Assembly (NCBI RefSeq): GCF_005491705.1
Contig: NZ_CP028092.1
Span: 1,302,001 to 1,366,000 of the forward strand
Length of the DNA: 64,000 nt
Reading direction: 5' to 3'
DNA from: Pontibacter sp. SGAir0037
Lineage (GTDB): Bacteria; Bacteroidota; Bacteroidia; Cytophagales; Hymenobacteraceae
Positions 35,975 to 45,136 of this stretch are shown piece by piece. A program made the translations under genes and the position numbers. Position 1 is the stretch's first letter. Each line of letters starts with the position of its first letter. Under the pieces are notes generated by a model. That model saw only the letters and a list, made by a program, of their open reading frames with translations, was not told the DNA's origin and ran no database searches.

Positions 35975-36186
35975 ATTCTAAAGCTAGCCATAACTTCCTT
36001 TAGCCGCACTTTTTTTATACTAACACATGGTTTTACGATGTAAACCCCTGCATTGCTTATAGCAGTCCTGGTTTAGCAGGAATATAGGTTTCGGATAATG
36101 TTTTGGCAGGTTCGGATAGTTTAATTTCAATAGCAAAAGGCGGACTGCATCTTTGGCTCAACATCAACGAAACACCTGCTTGCGCC

Positions 36187-38640
36187 ATGAAAAAAACAGC
36201 TACTATTTCCACAAAGAACAAAGGACAAAAGAATTTCGGAAAGATAGTTCTGGCTATAGCCTTCTGCTTTTTTGCAGTTAATGCCCAGGCACAAACAGCC
36301 GCTACAGTGAAAGGTACTGTAATTAATGCCTCCACACAAAAGCCGCTCGATTATGTGTCGGTGGTTTTACTGCAGTTACCCGACTCGGCCGTGGTAGCCT
36401 CCGAAATGACAGATGCGGCTGGTGCCTATACCTTTGCTCAGGTAAAACAAGGCAGGTATGCCGTCAAAGCCTTAATGGTTGGTTACGTTCCAGCCAAAAG
36501 CATTCCTTTTGAGGTAAAACAGCAGGAGGTTCAGGTACCTGCCATAGTCCTGCATGAAAGAGACAATGCACTGCAGGAGGTAGTGGTGAAAGGACAGAAG
36601 CCCTTGCTGGAGCAGGAGGCCGATCGTGTGGTGATGAACGTAGAGCAGTTGAACACAGCAGGCGACAACGCGCTGGAGGTGCTCAAGTATGCGCCGGGTG
36701 TCAGGCTGGACAAGGATGATAACATTATCTTCAGGGGAAGCGGCAGTGTGAATGTCCTTATCAACGGTAAAATGACTTATATGTCGGGTGCAGAATTGCA
36801 AAACTACCTGAAGTCTTTGCCTGCCTCGGCAGTAAGCAAAGTAGAACTGATGGCGAACCCGCCTGCTTCTTTTGATGCAGCGGGAACGGCAGGCGTTATC
36901 AATATCCAGTTAAGAAGAGACGAGACACTTGGCATGAACGGAACAGCAAATCTCGGAGTCGGGCAAGGGGCCTATGAAAAAGTATGGGGCGGCTTGAACC
37001 TGAACTATAACACAGGCAAAGTAAGCCTTTATACCCGCCTCAATGCAGGCCACTACAATTCCTTTAACCGCCTTACCTTAAAGCGCAACATCAACGACAG
37101 CCTGTATAACCAGGTAAACTACTGGCACCCGATTACCAAGAGCTATAATGTAACGGCAGGAGCGGATTATTTCATCAGCAAAAAGCACACAGTAGGCCTC
37201 ATGGCAAAAGGGTATGCCTCACCTGAAAACACCCTTACCACCAGCAACTCTGTAAACTACGATGCCGCTGGCAAGGCTTTCGGAAGTATGAGCATGCACA
37301 ACCCGAAAGAATCAAACACTGACAACTATAGCCTGAACCTGAACTATAAATTTGACATAGACAGCACAGGTCGTACCCTCTCTTTTGATGCCGACTATGT
37401 CAACTACAGCCTGGATGCCGATGAGCATTTTACAAATAACTTTTATGGTGCTGCCGGTGAAGCTACGCAGGCTCCTGCGCAACTCCGCAGTTTTAGCAGT
37501 GGCGGGGCAAGCATCAGATCTGTAAAAGTGGATTATGTGCATCCGTTTGGCAAGGGCTACAAAGCCGAGGCAGGTTTAAAGAGCAGCTGGGTGCGCACCG
37601 ATAGCGAGATCCGGTTTGAAGAATTACAGGAGCAGGGATGGCTAAACGATATAAAGCGCACCAACAGTTTTGTGTATGATGAAAATATACATGCTGCTTA
37701 CCTGAGCCTGAGCAGGAAGTTCAGCCAGAAGCTCAGCATGAAAGCTGGCCTCCGAGCTGAGCAAACAAACGGCAAGGGTTGTTCTGCCAACACAGACCAG
37801 GTGGTTGATCCCGATTACCTGAAGTTTTTCCCGAGCTTGCTTATGAGCTACAGCGCTAACGACGATAACCAGTTTTCAGTATCCTACAGCCGCCGCATCA
37901 GCCGCCCGTCTTACAGAAATTTAAATCCCTTTACCTTTTTCTCTGATCCTTATACAGCCCTGGAGGGAAATCCGTTTCTGCAGCCTTCCTTCTCCAACTC
38001 GCTGCAGTTTAACTACAACTATAAAAGTTTTCAGTTGCTGAGCCTGAGTTACCTGGAGTCGAACGATTTTGTAATGAACGTGATCGAGCAGAACGATGAA
38101 ACCAAGGTGAGCATCAGCAGGCCTGAAAACCTGGCCAAATCAACCTACCTGAGTATCGGCAGCGGCGGCACTATACCTGTAAACAGCTGGTGGACCTCTA
38201 CCTTGCAGCTCGAAGGTGCTTTTGCAACGGTTTCTTCGCCTGTGCGGGATATAGACTACAACAGCGAGCAGTTTACCTGGTCGGTTAGCGTTGATCAGAA
38301 TTTTAATCTTCCGAAAGATTATAAACTACAGTTTTATGGCTACTATAGCTCACCTTCGGTACAAGGTTTGTACCGCGCCAAATCAAATTACCAGATTGAT
38401 TTGGGTGCTAAACGAACTTTACTGGACGGCAAGGCCACTATCAGCCTGAAGCTTCGCGATGTGTTCAATACCAGCAGATTCAGAAGTACAATTAACTATG
38501 GCAACGTTGACATGTACTGGCAAAACCAGTGGGAGAGCCGTCGCCTCAACCTTACCTTCGACTATAAGTTCGGCAGCAACAAAGTAAAAACAGCCCGCAA
38601 CCGCCGCACTGGCACAGGCGAAGAGGAGGGAAGGCTGTAA
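36187..38640 (+). CDS. Outer membrane beta-barrel protein, TonB-receptor-like (OMP_b-brl_3 type)
   Basis: I start at ATG 36187 (MKKTATISTKNKGQKNFGK), because the following hydrophobic segment ILAIAF-like FCFFAVNAQAQ makes a signal peptide; upstream in-frame ATG 36103 adds 28 residues. The 817-residue protein has a carboxypeptidase-regulatory domain (about 35-115, VKGTVINASTQKPLDYVSVV) and a plug (about 120-220) with VLKYAPGVRLDKDDNIIF and VNVLINGKMTYMSG. A large C-terminal barrel follows (DYKF strand near 800). The tail is basic and Gly/Thr-rich (RNRRTGTGEEEGRL), so it lacks the usual terminal aromatic residue. It is transcribed away from the LytS-type kinase, 212 bases from it. Confidence 0.88.
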   Translation: MKKTATISTKNKGQKNFGKIVLAIAFCFFAVNAQAQTAATVKGTVINASTQKPLDYVSVVLLQLPDSAVVASEMTDAAGAYTFAQVKQGRYAVKALMVGYVPAKSIPFEVKQQEVQVPAIVLHERDNALQEVVVKGQKPLLEQEADRVVMNVEQLNTAGDNALEVLKYAPGVRLDKDDNIIFRGSGSVNVLINGKMTYMSGAELQNYLKSLPASAVSKVELMANPPASFDAAGTAGVINIQLRRDETLGMNGTANLGVGQGAYEKVWGGLNLNYNTGKVSLYTRLNAGHYNSFNRLTLKRNINDSLYNQVNYWHPITKSYNVTAGADYFISKKHTVGLMAKGYASPENTLTTSNSVNYDAAGKAFGSMSMHNPKESNTDNYSLNLNYKFDIDSTGRTLSFDADYVNYSLDADEHFTNNFYGAAGEATQAPAQLRSFSSGGASIRSVKVDYVHPFGKGYKAEAGLKSSWVRTDSEIRFEELQEQGWLNDIKRTNSFVYDENIHAAYLSLSRKFSQKLSMKAGLRAEQTNGKGCSANTDQVVDPDYLKFFPSLLMSYSANDDNQFSVSYSRRISRPSYRNLNPFTFFSDPYTALEGNPFLQPSFSNSLQFNYNYKSFQLLSLSYLESNDFVMNVIEQNDETKVSISRPENLAKSTYLSIGSGGTIPVNSWWTSTLQLEGAFATVSSPVRDIDYNSEQFTWSVSVDQNFNLPKDYKLQFYGYYSSPSVQGLYRAKSNYQIDLGAKRTLLDGKATISLKLRDVFNTSRFRSTINYGNVDMYWQNQWESRRLNLTFDYKFGSNKVKTARNRRTGTGEEEGRL

Positions 38641-38720
38641 GTACAAAGTCACACTATAGAACTTGTTCTGCAGCTGCTGTTCACTAATCCTAACCTGGTG
38701 CATGCACAAAGGGTAAAAAA

Positions 38721-38747
38721 AAAGACCTGTAGAAACTACAGGTCTTT
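38721..38747. terminator. Bidirectional terminator between two outer membrane protein genes
   Basis: AAAGACCTGTAG (38721-38732) pairs perfectly over 12 bp with CTACAGGTCTTT (38736-38747) around AAA, with a further A run before it. It serves the convergent genes ending at 38640 and 38771. Confidence 0.85.
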
Positions 38748-38770
38748 AATAATTATTCAAACATTATCAC

Positions 38771-41572
38771 TTAATTCCTTCTTGGGCCAGGGCCACCAGG
38801 GTAGAAGCCGCCTCTGTCGTTCTCTTCCGGAGCGCTTCCGCTGCTGAATCGCTTCAGGTTGTAAGAGAACGTTACCATAAAGAAGCGCTGCAGCACTGTT
38901 GCCTGCACATCCTCTACATAAGACTCTGTAATATTTCGCTGGATGCTGGTGTTCTGGTTTAACAAGTCGTTTACGCTCAGGCTGAGTTCTGCCTGCTTGC
39001 TTTTTAGGAATTTCTTGCCCACACTCATATTCCAGAGTATATAAGATGGATCTACACCCGCCGATAAACCTGAGTTGTACTGGTGGTTCAGCTCTGTGCG
39101 GTAAACGAAATCCAAAGGCAGTATCCAGTTAAGGCGCAGGTTTGTATTTTGCGTGTAGTAGTTATTGTTACGGGTTACCTGGGCTGTGTTTTTTACCAGG
39201 TTATAGTTACCGTTCGTGGAAACATTAAAATCGACCTTCTCGCTAATGTTGCTGCTTAAGTTAAGGCCTGCTCCCATATTCGTGGTATTGGCAAAGTTGA
39301 TGGTTTCATCCAGCATACCCGGTATTCTGGTATAGCCAACAGAGCCGTTAAAATTGATGTTCGAACTGATCAGGTTAATGGGCTGGCCGTAGTTAAAGAA
39401 GGATCTTACACTCCAGTAGCCATCCATGTTTATTGTTCTGCTTAAACGGGCTCCTCTCGAAATGTCATCGTATCCTTCGGTATAGTTTTCTATGATGGCC
39501 GGATCGCTATAAACTGCATTTGTAATAAAGTTTTGCGTCATGGTTCCGAAAATACCCATGAAGAACACCTGATTGGTTTCAGGATTAAAGTTTCTGTAAC
39601 GAACGAAAAGCCTGTTCTGGTAATCCTGGTCTAAGCCTGCATTACCGATTCTAAGCTGCAGCGGGTTTGAGATATCCAGCACTTCCTGCAACTGGTCTAC
39701 CGACGGCACATTGGTGTTGGTGCGGTAGTTAATGTTCAGGCTGCGGCTTTGTGTAAATTTGTACTCCAGCTCAGCAGAAGGCAAAACGTTGTTAAAGCTT
39801 CTTGACAGCGGATATATTTCAGGGTAAATGTTATTGCTTTCAAGTGTAGCGTACTGATAGCGGGCATTCACCTGGAAGCGGGTCTTATCTGTTCTGTACT
39901 GATAGCTTGGGCCAATGCTTTGCGAAATGTAATTACTCTCGAAGGTGTTGCTCAAGGGCCTGTTCAACAAGGAGTAAGTAGAAGTGGATTCTTCTAAATC
40001 AAATGTTCTTCTGTCGGAGTCGTTCATCTGGTTGCTGATGCCGTACTCTAATTGCAATAAAGCGTTGCTGCCCACTCGCTCCGAAATAGAAGCGTTACCC
40101 GACCATGAAAAGTTTTCTCTGCTTATATCGGTGTACTGATGCAGCTCCGCATTATTATCAGCATTAATGTAGTCTATGGTATTGGCATCGTTAAAGTTAT
40201 AGCCATCTGTGCTGCTATAGTTGGTGTTAATGTTTGTGGTAAATACCCTGCCTGGCTTGCTGAAGCGGTGTGAGTATAAGATATTGTTGCTGAAATTATA
40301 GTTGTCGTTTTTGCTATCATTGGTGTTGAAATTGAATGACAACTGTTCACCTTCTCTATTGTTGGTTAGTGAGTTTCGAGACACAAATGAATTGTTACGC
40401 TGCACAGACAGATTAGGTGAAATGAGCAACCTGTTGTTCTCGTTAATATTATACTGCAACCTGAAGTTGAAACGATGGTTTTCATCACTGTTGTTGTTTA
40501 AGCTGCGCTCATCCAGCAAGTCACCAATGCTTGACCCGCCCGTATACTGGCGAATTCTTGTCTGGTTATTCAACACATCCCGGTCGTTGTAGGTATAGCT
40601 GCCGCTTACTTCCATTTTCTTTCCCCACATGTCGTTATAGTTAATACCAAACGTATTGGTATTGATGATGCCGTTCGGGCTTCCGCCGCCCCAGCCGCCT
40701 CTTCTGCCTCTCATGCCACCACCTGGCGTTTCGCCCACAGAGAAATCGAACATGTTTATATTGTTGGTAAGACCGGTAAGGGTAATTTTTCTTTCACCGT
40801 TAAAGATGTTTAAAGCGGCACCAACCATATAGCGGTCGTCTGTGCCATAACCGGCAGATATTTTACCCATCTGGCCTACACGACGGTCTCTTCGGGTTAC
40901 AAAATTCAGGGTTTTGGCTCTGTTGCCATCATCAAAACCACTAAAGGCTGCCTGGTCACTTTGCCTGTCGTATACCTGTACGCTTTCAATCATATCGGCC
41001 GGCAGGCTTCTGATGGCGGCATTTACATCATCGCCGCCATAGCGCTTGCCGTCAATAAAGATCTGTTTTACATCTTCTCCCTGCGCCTGAACGGTACCGT
41101 TCTGAATGGTAATGCCTGGCATTTTGGTTACCAGATCTTCGGCGCTGGCGTCCGGGGCTGTTTTAAAAGCCTTCGCGTTAAACTGTGATGTGTCGCCTTT
41201 TTGCTCACCGATTGGTACACGTCCGATTACCTGTACTTCCTGCAAAGTGGTAGACTCTACCTGCATTCTGAGCGTTCCCAGGTTTAACGGACCATTTTGT
41301 ACCTGAACTTCACGGGTATACTTTTGAAAGCCCAAGTAGTTAATTTCAAGGGCATACTGCCCCGGTGTAACGCGCTCAAACCGGAAGCGGCCTTCCACAT
41401 CGGTAGAAGCATTTAAAACAGCCTGATCGGAGGTACGTGTTAAAATAACCCGTGCACTTATCAAGGCCGAATTGTCCTGAGCACTTTCGACGGATCCTGT
41501 CACAGGAAAAGTCTGGGAGTAAGCCTGGATTATACTCAGCGTGAGTAATAGAGAGAATAGCAGTTTTTGCAT
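38771..41572 (-). CDS. Outer membrane beta-barrel protein, TonB-receptor-like
   Basis: The 933-residue protein starts with a signal peptide (MQKLLFSLLLTLSIIQAYSQ). A carboxypeptidase-regulatory domain follows (about 22-110, TGSVESAQDNSALISARVIL). The plug-like segment (about 120-220) has DLVTKMPGITIQNGTVQ and IFIDGKRYGGDDVNAAIRSL. A long barrel rich in Asn, Tyr and Ser comes next. The C-terminus extends beyond the last barrel strand into a Gly/Pro/Arg-rich tail (GGFYPGGPGPRRN). A Gly/Arg insertion (GGGMRGRRGGWGGGSPNG) sits in the first third of the barrel. No SusD partner or specific substrate clue is present. It is oriented convergently with the 817-residue relative. Confidence 0.9.
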   Translation of the reverse strand: MQKLLFSLLLTLSIIQAYSQTFPVTGSVESAQDNSALISARVILTRTSDQAVLNASTDVEGRFRFERVTPGQYALEINYLGFQKYTREVQVQNGPLNLGTLRMQVESTTLQEVQVIGRVPIGEQKGDTSQFNAKAFKTAPDASAEDLVTKMPGITIQNGTVQAQGEDVKQIFIDGKRYGGDDVNAAIRSLPADMIESVQVYDRQSDQAAFSGFDDGNRAKTLNFVTRRDRRVGQMGKISAGYGTDDRYMVGAALNIFNGERKITLTGLTNNINMFDFSVGETPGGGMRGRRGGWGGGSPNGIINTNTFGINYNDMWGKKMEVSGSYTYNDRDVLNNQTRIRQYTGGSSIGDLLDERSLNNNSDENHRFNFRLQYNINENNRLLISPNLSVQRNNSFVSRNSLTNNREGEQLSFNFNTNDSKNDNYNFSNNILYSHRFSKPGRVFTTNINTNYSSTDGYNFNDANTIDYINADNNAELHQYTDISRENFSWSGNASISERVGSNALLQLEYGISNQMNDSDRRTFDLEESTSTYSLLNRPLSNTFESNYISQSIGPSYQYRTDKTRFQVNARYQYATLESNNIYPEIYPLSRSFNNVLPSAELEYKFTQSRSLNINYRTNTNVPSVDQLQEVLDISNPLQLRIGNAGLDQDYQNRLFVRYRNFNPETNQVFFMGIFGTMTQNFITNAVYSDPAIIENYTEGYDDISRGARLSRTINMDGYWSVRSFFNYGQPINLISSNINFNGSVGYTRIPGMLDETINFANTTNMGAGLNLSSNISEKVDFNVSTNGNYNLVKNTAQVTRNNNYYTQNTNLRLNWILPLDFVYRTELNHQYNSGLSAGVDPSYILWNMSVGKKFLKSKQAELSLSVNDLLNQNTSIQRNITESYVEDVQATVLQRFFMVTFSYNLKRFSSGSAPEENDRGGFYPGGPGPRRN

Positions 41573-41910
41573 TTTGATAGTTTGTTATCGCTGTTGCGCA
41601 TTATTAAAGTTTAGACAGGCAGCTACTGCTTTAGTTTAAATGATTCGAAAATATTTTTTAAAAAATGAACCAATCAGTCAAAATTGCTTCTTTTACTGCT
41701 ATAACGTTTTACTTGAAGTTGCCTAGGTTTACTGCTGCATTCTTTTGATGTGGTTTCAGGTTCAGCGGATTTCTGCAGACAGAGGAGGTTACCTTTGGAG
41801 CCGATGGGTATAAAGTTTGACGAACGGCACTTTATTTTCCTGAACAATGCAACTTTTTAGTTGTTAGAGTAGTCGTAGAAGTATAAACCATTTTTCCCCG
41901 CTCCAAGGCA
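41573..41910. other. 338-base non-coding region between divergent genes
   Basis: This gap must hold promoters for the 933-residue receptor gene (minus) and the DUF2062 gene (plus). I see no exact TAnnTTTG box for either. TAAAGTTTG near 41808-41816 is a spacing variant. There is an A/T-only run at 41650-41670 and a small hairpin CAAC/GTTG (41850-41865) about 45 bases before the DUF2062 start. No gene or repeat was recognised. Confidence 0.4.
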
Positions 41911-42420
41911 TTGTCTATTTTAGAAGCCATAACCGATTTTGTTAAGACCCGGCTGATAAAGCCTGTTCTCAACCTGCTGAAGCAAGGCATGACACCAAAG
42001 AAGCTGGCAGCAACGGTTACGGTGGGTACTGTGGTTGGCGTAATTCCGGCTTTCGGAGCAACCACTGTGCTGGGAACTGCTATCGCGGCGCGTTTCAGGT
42101 TAAACATTGCCGCCACCGTGCTTGTAAGTTACCTGGTGCAGCCCTTGCAGTTGCTGCTTTTCATCCCATTCATTAAAGCAGGCATTTTTATGTTCAGCTT
42201 ATCGGAGCTGCGTCTTTCCCTGGATGAAATAGTGGCTATGTTTAAGTCAGATTGGCTCGATGCGCTAAACATGCTCTGGAAAGCCAACCTGGCCGGAATT
42301 TCTGCCTGGGCGCTACTGGCCTTTCCTTCAGGCGTGCTTCTGTATTATATGCTTTTGCCTTTGTTCAAACTTACGCTGCCTAAGCAGAAAGAGGTGGTGC
42401 CGGCTACTTTACCTGAGTAG
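41911..42420 (+). CDS. DUF2062 family membrane protein
   Basis: The 169-residue protein has the DUF2062 pattern. It has an amphipathic N-terminal helix (VKTRLIKPVLNLLKQGMTPKKLA), then a glycine- and proline-containing hydrophobic segment VTVGTVVGVIPAFGATTVLG, and further membrane helices to the C-terminus (LLAFPSGVLLYYMLLPLFK). The start is TTG at 41911: no ATG precedes it after the in-frame stop, and starting at the next ATG (41989) would remove the family's N-terminal helix. Function is unknown. Members often sit with glycosyltransferases or lipid genes, which is not the case here. Confidence 0.75.
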   Translation: MSILEAITDFVKTRLIKPVLNLLKQGMTPKKLAATVTVGTVVGVIPAFGATTVLGTAIAARFRLNIAATVLVSYLVQPLQLLLFIPFIKAGIFMFSLSELRLSLDEIVAMFKSDWLDALNMLWKANLAGISAWALLAFPSGVLLYYMLLPLFKLTLPKQKEVVPATLPE

Positions 42421-42447
42421 GATGCCGCTTCTGCATCAGCTATATAA

Positions 42448-42487
42448 AAAAACCCCGGCCTCGTAATGTTACAAGGCCGGGGTTTTT
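42448..42487. terminator. Bidirectional terminator between the DUF2062 and OmpA-like genes
   Basis: AAAAACCCCGGCCT (42448-42461) pairs perfectly over 14 bp with AGGCCGGGGTTTTT (42474-42487). Confidence 0.9.
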
Positions 42488-42504
42488 GTGAGGAACTGTA
42501 GTTA

Positions 42505-43383
42505 TTAAGCTGACTCCAGTATCTGGAACAACTCATCCAGTTTAGGCGTCAGGATAATTTCGGTACGACGGTTTTTCTGACGCGCCTCTTTGGTTTTGGT
42601 AACATCGAGGGGCACATACAAGCTACGGCCGGAAGGTGTTACTCTTTCACCCTGTACGCCAGCCTGGGTTAGGATACGGGTAATTTCAGTGGCACGTAAT
42701 ACACTCAGGTCCCAGTTATCCTGCATGCCCACTGTTCCTTTTGCCATCGGCACATCATCTGTATGGCCTTCCACCACCACATTTACATCTTGTTGCTCTT
42801 TCAGCACCTGCGCCAGCTTTTTAAGCGCGTCAACACCTTTCGGGTCTACTTTAGTAGAACCTGAGTTAAAGAGTAACTGCTCAGCCAGCGACACATATAC
42901 TTTTCCGTTCCGGATGTTCACGGTCAGATCTTTGTCGTTGAAGCCCAGTAATGCGTTGGTTACTCTTGTGCGCAGGTCTTTAACAGCCTTGTCTTTTTCA
43001 TCGAGAATGCGCTGCAGTTCTTTCAGCCTTTCTTCCCGTACTTTCAGGTCGGCACTTAACTTGTCGATCTGCGTTTTGCTCATGGTCAGGTTTTCACCCA
43101 ATACTTTTCCTTCTTTCAGAGCCTGCTGCAGGTTCTTCTGATATTCATCACGTTGCTTTTCCAGGGATGCCCGTTCCTGTTCCAGATTTGCTTTTTGTTC
43201 TTCTAAGAGAGCTCTCTGTTGTTCCAGCGAGGTCTTCTCCTGCTCTAAATTAGACTTATCTACTTCTAAAGCATTTTTACGTGCTAAAAGGTCATCATAC
43301 TTCTTCTTGGAAACAACACAGGAAGAAAGAGACATAGAGCCTGCCATCAAAAGCACAGTTGCTCTGATAAGATTCTTTTTCAT
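42505..43383 (-). CDS. OmpA-family lipoprotein with N-terminal coiled coil
   Basis: The 292-residue protein starts with a lipoprotein signal (SMSLSSC, lipid cysteine at residue 22). A long coiled coil (about 30-135) follows, made of near-repeats LEQEKTSLEQQ, LEEQKANLEQ and LEKQRDEYQ. A C-terminal OmpA/MotB domain (about 150-285) binds peptidoglycan, with VVVEGHTDDVPMAKG near 197-211, NWDLSVLRATEI near 219-230 and RQKNRRTEIIL near 268-278. It should tie the outer membrane to the cell wall. It is the last gene of a same-strand run with two TPR genes. Confidence 0.9.
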   Translation of the reverse strand: MKKNLIRATVLLMAGSMSLSSCVVSKKKYDDLLARKNALEVDKSNLEQEKTSLEQQRALLEEQKANLEQERASLEKQRDEYQKNLQQALKEGKVLGENLTMSKTQIDKLSADLKVREERLKELQRILDEKDKAVKDLRTRVTNALLGFNDKDLTVNIRNGKVYVSLAEQLLFNSGSTKVDPKGVDALKKLAQVLKEQQDVNVVVEGHTDDVPMAKGTVGMQDNWDLSVLRATEITRILTQAGVQGERVTPSGRSLYVPLDVTKTKEARQKNRRTEIILTPKLDELFQILESA

Positions 43384-43420
43384 ACTAATGGGGCAAAAAG
43401 TTTACTACGTTTACGAAAGG

Positions 43421-44122
43421 TTATTTTGAGTCTGATTTGAAGAAGCCTTGCGGATCCGGCATTTTTTCCATCAGATCTGCCAGAAACACATAATCAATCT
43501 GTTGCATATCGAGTAGCCTGCTTTTGTGCAGGTATGTCCAGGAGTCCGTGTATTTCTTTTCGAAGTACATGGTGCGCGCCAGATTATACAGGGCATAGGC
43601 ATTGCTGGAGTCGGTAGAAACAGACTGATTCAGAAAATCGATGGCCTTCTTGAGGATCTTCTTCTTGTTGTTGGCCTGGTACATTTGCAGGTATGCAGCT
43701 CCCAGGTCTGATAATAACAGCGAGTTTTTAGGCTCATACGTTAAGGCTTTTTCGTAGAAGGTAATAGCTTCGTCGGCTTTGCCTTTGCCGGCAGTAACCA
43801 AGCCAAAAGCCCAGTAAGCATTGCTGTTGTCCGGGTTTAGCAGCCACGCCAGGTTAAAGCGGTATACGGCGGTATCCACCTGTCCTTCCCTGAAATATTC
43901 CCAGCCACGCTCCATAAAAAAATCACTGGCCTCTTTCCGGTTAGTAAAGCTTTTGTCGCAGCTGCTTAGGAATTTCTCATCTGCTTTCTGCTGCTGTTCA
44001 GTTTTAGCTACATTGCCAAACATCGGGAGTACACGAGGACTTGCAGGAGTTGGTTGGTCCTGGGCAAAGGTAATGGTGGCTGCAAACAAGAAAGCCACAC
44101 CTGCCATAAGTAATCTTTTCAT
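43421..44122 (-). CDS. Periplasmic TPR protein
   Basis: I start at ATG 44122 (MKRLLMAGVAFLFAATITFAQ), a good signal peptide; the frame extends further upstream without a plausible start. The 233-residue mature protein is built of tetratricopeptide repeats, such as AYWAFGLVTAGKGKADEAIT and LLSDLGAAYLQMYQANNKKK. It is a paralogue of the next gene upstream: both share the pattern RAFNRAWLLNP/NRAWLMDS and the DNSNAYW/TNHDIFW segments. Its gene lies 37 bases before the OmpA-like gene and 86 bases after the lipoprotein TPR gene, so the three probably form one operon. Function is unknown beyond protein-protein contacts. Confidence 0.85.
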   Translation of the reverse strand: MKRLLMAGVAFLFAATITFAQDQPTPASPRVLPMFGNVAKTEQQQKADEKFLSSCDKSFTNRKEASDFFMERGWEYFREGQVDTAVYRFNLAWLLNPDNSNAYWAFGLVTAGKGKADEAITFYEKALTYEPKNSLLLSDLGAAYLQMYQANNKKKILKKAIDFLNQSVSTDSSNAYALYNLARTMYFEKKYTDSWTYLHKSRLLDMQQIDYVFLADLMEKMPDPQGFFKSDSK

Positions 44123-44208
44123 TATAAAGGTATTTAATCTAACTAGAGTTGCACTATTGGCTATCAGAGCTTTAAAAGTAAGGCTTAGTTTGGTAGGATG
44201 CAACAAAA

Positions 44209-44949
44209 CTACTGGACATTCTGTCTGCTGTAAATGCCTTCCGGGTCCTGTTGCTTTTCCAGCAGTGCCGAAATAAATGTTTTATCTTCCTGCTTTTTAT
44301 CCTGCTTAATGCTCTGATGCAGGTACTCCCAAGCTTTGCTGTATTCTTTTAAGTAATAGCTGTTTACAGCCAGTTTATAAAAAATTGAAGGATTGTCTTT
44401 GTCGAGCCTTGCCGCCTCTTCCAGTAGCTTCCTGCTTTGGTGGAGGTCATCGAGGTTACTTTCTTCGTAAAACCTGCCTAAATAGCTGGTGGCTATATCG
44501 GTGAGCAGGCGAGGGTTTTCTTTGTCAAACTCCAGGGCATAGTATAAAGCATATATGGCCTTGTCGTATTCTTTTTGTTGCCCGTAGGTTAAGCCATATA
44601 CCCAGAAAATATCGTGATTGGTGCTGTCCATGAGCCAGGCCCTGTTCAGAAGAATATCTGTTGAGTCTGTTTTACCTTCGTTAAAGGTACGTTGCGCTTC
44701 GGCTACATAAAAGGCCCCGGCCATTCGGCGGCTTTTAAAGCGGTCGAGGTGCCTGGTAACAAATTCCTGTTGCTTTTGCTTTTCTTCCGGTGTAGTCGCC
44801 TGTTGTGCGGGTATAATATCCTGCAGGCTAAGGGCTGGTTTATCTGTGTTTGCTGCGGCCTGTGCTGTATGTTCGGTAATAGCGTTTTGTGTATTGCAGG
44901 CGCTAAATCCTGCTATAGCCATACTTGCTACAAGTAATTTTTTTATCAT
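44209..44949 (-). CDS. TPR lipoprotein
   Basis: The 246-residue protein starts at ATG 44949 with a lipoprotein signal (MIKKLLVASMAIAGFSAC, cysteine at 18). A Gln/Thr/Ala-rich stretch and tetratricopeptide repeats (about 90-240) follow, such as IFWVYGLTYGQQKEYDKAIY and IFYKLAVNSYYLKEYSKAWE. It is homologous in layout to the downstream periplasmic TPR gene, suggesting tandem duplication followed by divergence in anchoring (lipid versus soluble). It is the first gene of the TPR/TPR/OmpA run. Confidence 0.85.
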   Translation of the reverse strand: MIKKLLVASMAIAGFSACNTQNAITEHTAQAAANTDKPALSLQDIIPAQQATTPEEKQKQQEFVTRHLDRFKSRRMAGAFYVAEAQRTFNEGKTDSTDILLNRAWLMDSTNHDIFWVYGLTYGQQKEYDKAIYALYYALEFDKENPRLLTDIATSYLGRFYEESNLDDLHQSRKLLEEAARLDKDNPSIFYKLAVNSYYLKEYSKAWEYLHQSIKQDKKQEDKTFISALLEKQQDPEGIYSRQNVQ

Positions 44950-45069
44950 TTCTGAACCGGTTGGTTTAGGCAAGAACGCAGTTAGCCTTTAAATAGTGCT
45001 TTTTTATAGAAAAAATACCTCTGGAGCCTCTGTGCTTTTGTCTCATATCGATCGAATCGGAAAATTCAG

Positions 45070-45101
45070 CGACAATTGTCGGTAATTAATTGACAAATTA
45101 C
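45070..45101. promoter_or_regulatory. Candidate autoregulatory operator of the Xre-RES pair
   Basis: CGACAATTGTCG (45070-45081) is a perfect 12-bp palindrome. It is followed at once by GTAATT-N8-AATTAC (45082-45087 and 45096-45101), an inverted repeat that also contains TTGACA. Both lie just upstream of the -7 box at 45103-45110, where a DNA-binding antitoxin would block transcription. Confidence 0.5.
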
Positions 45102-45102
45102 G

Positions 45103-45110
45103 TATATTTG
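45103..45110 (+). promoter_or_regulatory. -7 promoter element of the Xre-RES operon
   Basis: TATATTTG is an exact TAnnTTTG match 26 bases before the antitoxin ATG at 45137. Confidence 0.6.
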
Positions 45111-45136
45111 AGGGAAGACAATGCAGTAGAAAAATT

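Noticed and set aside
40661..40740. Gly/Arg-rich insertion in the 933-residue receptor as a possible frameshift
   Set aside because: The frame is open on both sides and similar glycine-rich loops occur in related barrels; a benign insertion is simpler.
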